NCBI GenBank assembly: GCA_022560025.1
Contig: JAFISE010000033.1
Span: 173,374 to 237,373, forward strand
Source: Stagonosporopsis chrysanthemi
Lineage: Eukaryota; Ascomycota; Dothideomycetes; Pleosporales; Didymellaceae
Reading direction: 5' to 3'
DNA length: 64,000 nucleotides
Within the stretch, counting starts at the first letter, position 1. The number at the start of each line of letters is the position of its first letter. The notes under the pieces were generated by a model. That model saw nothing but the letters and a program-made list of their open reading frames with translations, was not told the DNA's origin and did not search any database. Positions 52,396 to 61,289 of this stretch are shown piece by piece. Made by a program: the position numbers and the translations under genes.

Positions 52396-53598
52396 AGAAC
52401 ACAACGGGCGCTCAGGCTAAGACGCCATTTCATGGAGATAAGTGGTCTTTTGCTTGTTGGTGTACTGATGTTTGTGTTTGCGTTTGCTGTTTGCTAAAAA
52501 TGTTTGCTTACGAAACCTCATGTCTATGCTCGCGATGTAGCAATACGAAATATTATATTAACCTTCGATTGGTGCTTGGATTCCACCCTCTCGGGGAGCT
52601 GCCAAATTACAAGTCCGGGTATGATTTGAATTGCACGTGACCTCGGAACCACCAAACCATGTACCTACAACGGACATGAGGCATCCAATGCAACTACCAC
52701 ACTCATCAGCCAAGCAAAGTGAAAAGCCTTTGCCACTTCACTTACGCTGCCATCTACATCAATTGGTCGTCTTGGATAGTGGTATCGAGCCAAGCCTCGT
52801 TGCACAGCAGTATCGCGGCACGCCTGAACAGCCAACGGGGGCGAATCTGCGAACTTCCCTGCCAGGCTGCGCACCGTGATTACATCTAGGACGCCATCAT
52901 CCTTTAGGCAGGCGCGAAAGTGGTGCCGGTTGGCAGCGGTTCGTGCAGCAACAAACTCCATTCCCCGCAAAAATCGGGACTCTTGGCACGAACAATGTTC
53001 CGCCCATTCATCAATCAACCACCGACAGCGAGATCGCGCGTCGACACCCATGCCCGCGACGTTTTTCCTGCCAGATCTTCAAGGGCTCCGTCTCCAGTGG
53101 TCTGACTCCGCGCACCTGGTACCTGCCGTTGGCCCGCATGACGAGCGATCGAAGAAGTCTTGGTCCTGCGGCGAGGGCTTGCTCCGCGCTCTAGCAATCT
53201 AATTGCGTTCTTCCGAGGAGCATCATCCCGCAGAACGGTGCAGGCCAAGACCGCCGAGTGATAGCGTCAAATGGCGCAAGTTGTTATCACGAGGGTGCTG
53301 CTGTGGCGGGTGCACAGCATTTGAAAGCTAGAAATTTCACCTGCCTGAAAGGCGTAGTCCAATGATGATCGACCTTCTCCAAGTGGTGTAGCACGCCAAG
53401 CACGCGCCTCGGCGGAATCGCTTCGCGAATGATGGTCGACTTCCAAGACCATAGTAAGAGATGAGTTGCTGAACCAGATGCCGTGCAATGAGGACGGTTG
53501 CAAGTAGCGAGGCGATGCCGTATAAATACAGACGTGCAGCGTCGTAAGACAATCTGCTCATTCTTGCTCAAACCAACTCCACTGCGTCTGCCGCCAAG
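52396..53598. other. Intergenic 1.2 kb upstream of the choice-of-anchor-B gene
   Basis: No supported gene. A 128-codon minus-strand frame at 52665-53051 shows no domain and is weak. The last 80 bp hold a clear TATA box. Confidence 0.4.
53521..53528 (+). promoter_or_regulatory. TATA box of the choice-of-anchor-B gene
   Basis: TATAAATA 78 bp ahead of the start codon, followed by a leader ending in CCGCCAAG just before ATG; a strong, classical fungal promoter layout. Confidence 0.6.
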
Positions 53599-55162
53599 AT
53601 GAAGTTCTCTCTGGCCTCCCTTGCATTGCCCGTTGCGGCTAATGCCGCAGCGTTCTCTGCTCAGGAGTATGCATCGGGTGCTGTACACGCGCACTTGATG
53701 AAGCTCAAGACTGTACGCAAGCTTCGGGATGCACCAAACCGACACGACTAACTTTGTATAGGACCAATGGGTACATGACGAGGAGTTGCGAGTTGCCAGC
53801 AACGACACCCAGCTCTGGCCGTCGTGGAAGAACTATGCAGCCGTCAAGTTTGGTAAGAAGGAGAGGGTTGAGTGTAAGAACGGTCTGGCCATTGTCGAGC
53901 AGGGCAATGCCAACCAGACCTTCCGTTGCAACAACATCGACCTCTATGACTTCGCCAATCACGCTGACATTGGTGGCCCTGAGGGTCGTGGATCCTCCTC
54001 CTGGGGTTGGACCGCCAAGAACGGACGTGAGTTCGGTATCATTGGCCAATTCAGCGGCGCTGCCTTCATCGAGGTCACCAAGAAGGGCAAGATCGAGTAC
54101 CTCGGACGTCTCCCTGCTCAGGATCCTATCGGTTCCCGATGGCGGGAGATCCGAGTCTTGAACGACTATGTGATCATCGGATCTGAGGCCGTTGGCCACA
54201 ACGTTCAGATCTTCGACCTCAACAAGTTGTTGACTCTTGACCCAAAGAACCCCAAGGTGTTCGACACCCAGAAAGACCTTACTGGTCTCTTCAGCGACAC
54301 TCTTCCCATCGGTCGCACCCACAATGTCGTCATCGACTGGGACAACGAGTACGCCATTGCTGTTGGCGCTCAGCCTCGCAACCAGACCTGCGGCGCTGGT
54401 CTGCAGTACATTGACTTGAAGGACCCCAGCAAACCTTCCACTCCCGGTTGCGCCAGCCAGGATGGCTACGTTCACGATGCCCAGTGTGTCACTTACAACG
54501 GCCCTGACCGCCGTTACCGCGGTCGCAACATCTGCATTGGCTACAACGAGGACACCGTCACCATCTACGACTCTACTTCCAAGGATGGCAAGCCCGCGTC
54601 CGAGGTTCTCTCCAAGCTCACATACCCCGGCGCCTCCTACGTCCATCAGGGCTGGTGGACCGAGCGCAACTGGCACCAGTATGTCTTGTTCAATGATGAG
54701 TTGGACGAGCAGAACAAGGTTGGTGCTGCTGCGTCTGGTCGCCCTGTCACTCACATTGCCGACCTTTCTGACCTTAAGAACCCGAAATACACCGGTAACT
54801 TCTTCGCCACCGACAAGAAGGGTATCGACCACAACCTCTACATCGTCGACGGCCTTGCCTACCAGTCCAACTACGGCAATGGCATCTGGGTCCACGACGT
54901 CCGCTCCATCAAGAAGGATCCCACTGGCAAGGGTGTTAAGGTTGAGGCCTTCTTTGACATCTACCCCGAGGACGATGCTGGCGAGGGTGCTGTGGCTTTC
55001 GTTGGTACCTGGAGCCACTTCCTGTTTCCTTCTGGTTACATTCTTGTCAACACCATCGAGCGTGGTGTTTTCATCGTCAAGATCGACAAGGGCCGTGGCG
55101 GCGGCAAGGGCCCTGGTTTCGGTGGAAAGAGCAAGGGTGGCAAGAGGAGCGCAATGTACTAA
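53599..55162 (+). CDS. Secreted choice-of-anchor-B family protein (LVIVD-type beta-propeller)
   Basis: Two exons (53599-53712, 53762-55162) with a 49-bp intron give 504 residues. Signal peptide MKFSLASLALPVAANAAAF. The rest is a repeat-type beta-propeller as in choice-of-anchor-B proteins: NIDLYDFANHADIGGPEGRG, SSWGWTAKNGREFGIIGQFS, WREIRVLNDYVIIGSEAVGH, RTHNVVIDWDNEYAIAVGAQ and GIDHNLYIVDGLAYQSNYGN. Fungal copies are often annotated 'regulatory P domain-containing protein'. The C-terminus is Gly/Lys-rich (GRGGGKGPGFGGKSKGGKRS). Its biochemical role is unknown; export to wall or medium is likely. Codon use is strongly biased to C-ending codons, and with the TATA box this suggests high expression. 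Confidence 0.85.
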
Positions 55163-55621
55163 GCGTTGAGTAGAGTTGAAAAGTATAAGTTACGTCAAAT
55201 CAGACCTATTTGTGATGACACTCAATCAATGTCCACCCGTGCGATTCCAGCCCATACCATGATATACCGAGGATCGCTGCTGCTGACCATGTAACTGCCT
55301 CCACCCCATGTCCGTCTCACCAGCTGCTCGCACTGTCTGCCGCCTGATTGACAAGCGCCGACTCGGAAAGAAGGAGACTATGCGCGCATTGCGATTGTGT
55401 CAAAGTCACACAAGTTAACATTGAAGTGACGTGGATTCTTAGCTCAAAAATACATGGCGACAGAAACCCGGGAATGTGGAGAAAAGCGCACGTTCTGAAA
55501 GTACAGCTCTTTGTGTTGGTTTCTCGTGGCATTTTTTACATTCTCTGACAGAGCTGCGTATTGCACGTAACTCAGTTCAAGGGGCTACAAAAAGGCGCTA
55601 TTTTACCTCTGTGTGAGGAGA
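55163..55621. other. Intergenic between convergent genes
   Basis: 459 bp, AT-richer; no gene or repeat seen. Confidence 0.35.
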
Positions 55622-56808
55622 TCATGTTTGTGCCACAGGTGTGACTGCCGGCTCCGCAGAGCGAATGTAGTAACTAATCCTACGGGGACCTTTTTCTTCC
55701 TCGATTTTGCCTCGGCCAGTGGGTAGGCTGTACAGAACAAGTGTTTGCTCGCTTCTGTTCGTGACGGCATCCTTAACTTCCAGTTTTCGAATACAAAATT
55801 GTCTCTGGTTTATACAGGCATCGCATGCGAATCCAGAGTTACCCGAAGCTGCCGTGTACATCGGCTCGAAGTTGAACATTTGGGAGGCGACACACCTGGC
55901 CCTGAACACGCCTGTTTCGAGGTCTTCAGCTGGGAGATCCGCCCATGCCTTCAGCCATGCTCGACTCGATCCGTAACCATGGATACGTTGCTGGACCTTC
56001 TTCCGGAATTCGGTCTGCTTAGTCAAACCGTGTGTAAGGATTGTAGCTTTCTTTCGGTTGCTACTCATCTGACAAAAGCCCATCCTGTGCCACAAGATCC
56101 ATTCTCGCGCATGTGATGCGCCAGGCTGAGGGGTTCGATGACTTTTGAGATGCAATTGTGCCCGTGTTGGAGTTGTGTTGGTTGCTGCAACTGCTGAACT
56201 GACGCGATTTCGATGGTTGGCATTGGCACGTGCTGCCACGTTGGGGATTACGACAGACACAGTGTGCGCACGAGGATTTCTCTCATTTGGACGATCGGTG
56301 ACTAGAGGATCAAAATTAGTCTGCTTGCGAATCCACACGCTGAGATGAAGGCATTGGTACCTTCTCTATTGAGCTGCGGCAATGTCTGCCTGGGTGTTGG
56401 TGAGAATTGAACTTGGGACGACCCGGAGGATGACGATTCGGCAGCAGAAAGTTCGGAACGTGTTGTTGTGGTTGGTGACGATCCGACTGGCGCATGGCTG
56501 GAGCCAGGAGAAGGAAAAAGAAATGCTGGGACTTCTGGACGAAGGGCTGCATTCGCACTTGGACCTTCAGCAGAGCTAGTACGGGATGAATTGGGTACTG
56601 CAACTTGAGGCGAGCTTGCGAAGGGGCTTGGTAGACCCCCAAGCGCGTTATGAGAAAAGTCCAATAGAGATCTCGCGAGGTCAAACCTGTCATTCTGAAC
56701 GGCCAAGAGGGCCGCTTCCTTGATGGCGGGATCCATAACTTCTGACCAACAAAAGTTGACCCCTGCCGATGCAGCTTGAACTCTGGTGATAGAGTGACAT
56801 TCAGTCAT
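55622..56808 (-). CDS. Uncharacterised protein with Cys-x2-Cys...Cys motif
   Basis: Two exons (56808-56361, 56301-55622) with a 59-bp intron give 375 residues. The N-terminal part has a helical segment (MDPAIKEAALLAVQNDRFDL, LARSLLDFSHNAL), then a Ser/Pro/Thr-rich linker. The C-terminal half is compact: EFRKKVQQRIHGYGSSRAWL, AWADLPAEDLETGVFRARCV, GFACDACINQRQFCIRKLEV and LVLYSLPTGRGKIEEEKGPR. The FACDACINQRQFC group (C-x2-C-x6-C) looks like half of a Zn2Cys6 cluster, but a second cysteine triplet is missing. I have seen this C-terminal layout in lineage-specific Dothideomycete proteins of unknown function. The internal ATG (MDPAIKEA) is an alternative start. It is the last gene before the RIP-affected region. 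Confidence 0.6.
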
Positions 56809-57384
56809 ACCTGCGGATATATATTGTCAGCCCCCAGCCTCATAGTTTTTGAGAGTACTCGACACCTCGAGGTAAAATTTTGACGTGCAATCAGTGACCA
56901 ACCACCTCGAGACTCCAGGCTTACAAGTGATGGAATTAGCAGAAAGAAACACAAGTGCCGGTACCGAATCTACAAGGACCAATCAGGCCCTGTTACAAGT
57001 ATGGTAGACGCTCAAGCTCACCGCTTGATTGGAACCCGTCACCGGGCCGTCAACGGGCCGTTACCGGCGAACTATTGCACATTAAGAGTGCCGAGGTCAT
57101 TCGATGTTGAGGCTCGTGCGAATTTCGCACAGATGTCCAGGGTCCAACCAGCACTATTCGTGCGTTGTAGAAGTCCTACACTGGAAGGCATCTCGCGCTT
57201 GAATGCAAGCAGTTGAGTACGCGCAGACTCTCAACGAGCGTAGGTGAATCTATTGTTTGTGTATTGCTCGAGTGGCATCTGCTGTACACACACAATGTTG
57301 CGCCTCCAATTACGGCAGCGAAGCCCTGAGCTGCCTAACTAAGATTAGTAACACTATCCACTAAGCAGATCGTGCTCTACCAGG
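56809..57384. other. Transition from genic DNA to the AT-rich rDNA relic
   Basis: No gene. Ordinary composition until about 57,330, after which CpG almost vanishes and TpA takes over; the first 18S-like bases follow within about 60 bp. Confidence 0.45.
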
Positions 57385-58290
57385 CACCAAGTCTAGTGCT
57401 AGCAGCCGCAGTAATTCCAGCTCTAATAGCGTATATTAAAGTTGTTACAGTTAAAAAGCTTATAGCTAAAACTTAGGCCTAGCTAGCAGGTCTGCTTTAC
57501 TGCATATACTTGTCTAGCTGTGTCTTTCCTTCTAATAAACCTTATACTCTTTAGTAAGTTTATTAAAGAACTAAGACTTTTTAACAAAATTAAAGTGCGT
57601 AAAGTAAGCTTTTACTTAAATATATTAGTATTTAATTATTAAAAGTAAACTATATTAGATTTATTATAAACTAAATACTATTACTGTATTTACTAAAATT
57701 AATTTTATAAATTAGTAAATAAAAGTTAGAAAATTAAAGAAAACTTAATAATATTATAGTTTTAAGTATTAACTACACTAAATAGAAATTTAGTATTTTG
57801 TTAAAGATTACTTAGTACTTTATAAGAAATTATAATTTTAAAGTTTTAAAACAAGTATAGTTATAAGGCTAAAACTTAAAAAAATTAATAAAAGAATATT
57901 GCTAGGTATAAAGCTTATACCTTAATATAAGTTAATATACAACAATTAACTTAGTCTAGATACAATAATAATTAATAAATTAAAAGCTCTGTTTCTTGTT
58001 TTTAAGCAATAGTATATAGCTATTCTAAGTTAGAAGAGCTATTTATCTACTTGATTATAATAATAGATAAAGCTATAACGTACTAAGTAGCTAGATTAGC
58101 TTTTAATAATTACTAGCTTCTTAGAGTAACTATTAGTTTAAGCTAATTAAGATTTAAAGTAATCACAAGTCTAAAATACTCTTAGATATTCTAGGCTATA
58201 TATACTATAGTAACAGAGCTGATAAAGAATTAAACTTAGCTAGAAAGTCTAAAAAATTCTATTAAACTCTGTTATACTAGAGATAATATA
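57385..58290 (+). pseudogene. RIP-like 18S rRNA gene fragment (degenerate)
   Basis: The stretch beginning AGTCTAGTGCTAGCAGCCGC matches the universal 18S segment around the 530 loop (GTCTGGTGCCAGCAGCCGCGG) with C-to-T and G-to-A changes. The 18S order then continues: TAAAGTTGTTACAGTTAAAA, GGCTAAAACTTAAAAAAATT (for GGCTGAAACTTAAAGRAATT) and ATTCTATTAAACTCTGTTAT (for CTTGTTAAACTCTGTCGT). The 5' third and the last 200 or so bases of 18S are missing. About 90-100 bases are also deleted internally near 57,625. Nearly all differences are transitions toward TpA. It cannot form a functional rRNA. Confidence 0.85.
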
Positions 58291-58548
58291 CTCTATAGGT
58301 AAGCAAGCTAATAAGTATTAGGCTATAGCTAGTGTTACAAATAGAAACTAGAGAAAAGAGAATTGTTAGGTTTTATAGCAAGGAAGAATTATTAGACAGG
58401 AATGCAACTCTGTAGTAAGCTATTACTCTGCCTAGAAATCACAAGCGACTTATAATAATACTAGTACTAATTATATACAATATCTTATAAGACTTAAGTT
58501 GCTAAGACTCTAGGACTTTTAAGACTACCTTAGTATATAAGATCTAAG

Positions 58549-59280
58549 AACTAACTTTTAAGCTAGACAATCTACTCTATACTACTTATTATTACTCTTA
58601 GCTTCTAAGATAGACAGATAGTATCTATACTTCTTACTACTAGACTGTTATAAACTTCTTATTACTATATTTGTCTCTTAAGAACTAATTAAATAGTGCT
58701 TATAAGCTTTACTTAAAGTACAACCTTAATAGCTAGGCTAATATAACTAATATAGTACTGTTCTAAGCCTGTGTTACAATCCTGCAAAGAATACAACGCA
58801 GTGTAATAAGTAACTAACTAGAATCTTAACAAGAGCTAGAGATTAGGGCACAGGATAAAGTAATTACAGGTTACGTAACTTGCTTGTTAACAAGCACGTA
58901 CAGACTATTACTTGTTAACAAGTATAATACAATTCTACTTGTTAATAAGCAACTATAACTATATTTTATTAGACTAACTTTAGTTGCTTATTAACAAGTA
59001 TCTTATAGTTATAGTATATAGCATAGTAAGAGTATAAACTCTTATAGTTTGTGTTTAACCTAAGGAACAATCTAAGTTATTAGATCTTAACTCTAACCTT
59101 TAAGCTAGACAGTCTACTCTATACTACTTATTATTACCTCTGCTTTTAAGACAGACAGATAGTATCTATACTCTTTACTGCAACCCCCTTTTAGCTTCTT
59201 GTTACTATATTTATCCTTAAGAACTAATTAAATAGTGCTTATAAGCTTTACTTAAAGTACAACCTTAATATTTTAAATAC
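58549..59280. repeat. Direct repeat of about 185 bp, two copies 543 bp apart
   Basis: Copy A (58549-58735) and copy B (59092-59280) share CTTTTAAGCTAGACA-type starts, TCTACTCTATACTACTTATT and AATAGTGCTTATAAGCTTTA, and both end in CTTAAAGTACAACCTTAATA. Copy B ends 8 bp before the gag ATG. They may be remnants of two element 5' ends, or an internal duplication in the leader. Confidence 0.75.
58937..58999. repeat. Perfect 19-bp inverted repeat (hairpin) in the element leader
   Basis: ACTTGTTAATAAGCAACTA at 58937-58955 is exactly reverse-complemented at 58981-58999, with a 25-bp loop. Two further palindromes built on TTGTTAACAA lie just upstream (about 58882 and 58911). Confidence 0.85.
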
Positions 59281-59287
59281 TCTTAAG

Positions 59288-60713
59288 ATGTCTACTACTT
59301 TAGGAAACTAAGCTACTCTAAGCAGCTCTAACAAAGCTCTACCTGTGTACAAGGTAGCTCCTAGAAGCAATATAATCTCTGTTGCAAAGCCTAACCTCTA
59401 CTACAAAGACTGTAACAAGCTAGATAAATAGCTACTTTAGTAAGACTTATTCTTTACTTTCTAAGAACAGAGCGTACTAGAAGTCTAGCAAGTTACTCTT
59501 ATAGCTAGTTATATGCATAACTAAGCTCTAAAGTAGATTAAGCTATTTCTCTAACAGTACACTATAAAAAAAGCCTTAGACAAAGTTAATAAATAGACGC
59601 GCAATATTAACAACTTTAAAGAAAAGATTGAGACTATCTTTAGAGTTATTAACAAACTAAGCATTGCCTAATACAAGATTTAGTCTATCTAACAGTATAA
59701 CTCTACTGTAGATTATGCTGCTAACTTCTAACAACTTGCAGCTAACACTAACTAAGACAACACTACTTTACTTACTATGTTTTAATAAGGCCTTAAGCTA
59801 AAAGTTAAGAAAGAACTAATATATAGCAGTATATAGCTTAATACTCTTAATACACTTATTTAAGAAACTATTAATATTAACAACTAACTTTATAAACTTA
59901 ACTAAGAACTTAGTTATAGAATTTATAATAGCTAATAAAACACGTTTACTACATAATAATACTAGTCCTAGAGAAAGAATAATAACTTTTAATATAGACA
60001 ATATAGAAGACAGTATCTACCTAATACCTTACAACGTGTTTATATAAGAACTAGCAACTATTATAGCTTTAAAGCTATAGACTTCTCTAACCTTAACAAG
60101 AGACCTAAGTGTTAGAACTATAAGAACAAAGGTAGTAAAGAAAGTAACAAGCCTTTAGTAACTTGTTATAGCTGTAGCAAACAAGGCTACTATACTAGAG
60201 ACTGCTAAAGTAAGAACAAAGTTACACAGCAGCTTAGTATGCTTACTAGCAAGATAAACTCTGCTAATGCTAGTAAATAGAAAATACTTACTAAAGACAT
60301 AGGATGTCTTATAGAAGACCTAGAGACAGAATCTAGGACAGATAACAAATATATTATACCTAATAAAGACTAACAAAGCGTTTAAAGCAGAGCACTTACA
60401 CTGTATAAGCTTAACAAGGTTATACACTAACTAGTACAGCAAGCAAAGAATATATACTAGAACCTAGTATTTAAAGAAAACTATAATAAAATAACCTAAG
60501 TTCTAGACTAACAGTTAAAAGAACAGAAATACTAGACTAGTATTACTAACTATAAGTTTAACAAATACATAGCATGCAACAAAGCAGTATATAACTAAAA
60601 GTACACTTATAATAATAATATACTTAATATTATAGACAATAAGCTTAAAGTAGCTTGTATTAAGTTATAAAAGTTACTCTAGCAACTCTTAACTAACTAT
60701 GCTAATGCAATAA
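59288..60713 (+). pseudogene. Retrotransposon gag pseudogene, frame kept but full of stops
   Basis: Reading from the ATG at 59288, one frame keeps gag-like sequence for over 470 codons with no frameshift: ASYMHN, KWIKPFLQ-like, DYAANF, and the retroviral-type zinc knuckle at 60164-60205 (CYSCSKQGYYTRDC, in frame after exactly 292 codons). Dozens of TAG/TAA codons interrupt it, many where family members have Trp or Gln. The knuckle reads C-x2-C-x4-Y-x4-C: the expected His is now Tyr, a single C-to-T change. This is the pattern of RIP without indels. No functional protein is possible. Confidence 0.7.
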
Positions 60714-61289
60714 CTTAAACCTAAACAACAATACCTTCTTAAGTCTATAAGAACTATAAAAACACTTTAGTATTTAATTACTAGCTCTTAAAGACATAAG
60801 ACAAATAGTAAGCAGAATAGTTTAATAAATACTATTGCAACAATTATACTATAACTGCTAAACTAAGACAATATAGCAAGGATGTATATAGCCTAGATAA
60901 GCCTAACTTTAACAAGGCTCTAGCACAATGTAGCAACCTGCTACTAATATATATACTAGACTTACAGAACCTATAATACTTTACTACTATATAGACTACG
61001 TATAGTAATAATAGCTGCGTAATACACTACAAAGACAAGCTCTATAGTAGATAGTTTCTTAGTATAAAAAACAAGTATTATAAAAAGTAGTATAAATACA
61101 CTAATAATATATATAAAACCTACCTTTAAGATAAATATTAATAGAAACACTTTTTAAGAGAAAAGATAACACAATATATATACCTAAAATAGTTATTAGT
61201 TAATAAGCGCTACTTAAACCTATATTAGTAACAATGCTTATACTAAGACTATAAGCTTTACAAAGAAGCTAAGATACAGAATAGGTTTC

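Larger units (their letters stand above)
58291..61289 (+). mobile_element. Degenerate LTR-retrotransposon (Ty3/Gypsy-like gag region) inside the rDNA relic
   Basis: Fills the gap between the 18S and 28S relics, where ITS1, 5.8S, ITS2 and the 28S 5' end would be. It contains a leader with a duplicated block of about 185 bp (58549-58735 and 59092-59280), hairpin-forming inverted repeats at 58937-58999, and a gag-like reading frame with a CCHC-type zinc knuckle. From about 60,714 to 61,289 a second degenerate frame continues (YCNNY...SLDKPNFNKALAQ), perhaps the rest of gag. I see no reverse transcriptase or integrase motif, so the element is incomplete. The base composition is the same AT-rich, CpG-poor type as the flanking rDNA, so all were mutated together. 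Confidence 0.65.

Noticed and set aside
52665..53051. 128-codon minus-strand frame upstream of the choice-of-anchor-B gene
   Set aside because: No domain, no codon bias like the neighbours and no splice partner; could be revisited with transcript data.
53705..55018. 437-codon antisense frame over the choice-of-anchor-B gene
   Set aside because: It mirrors the C-ending codon bias of the sense gene; no domain, and the sense strand is clearly coding with signal peptide and intron.
59816..60001. 61-codon minus-strand frame in the AT-rich region
   Set aside because: Leu/Ile/Lys-rich chance frame in mutated DNA, antisense to the gag relic.
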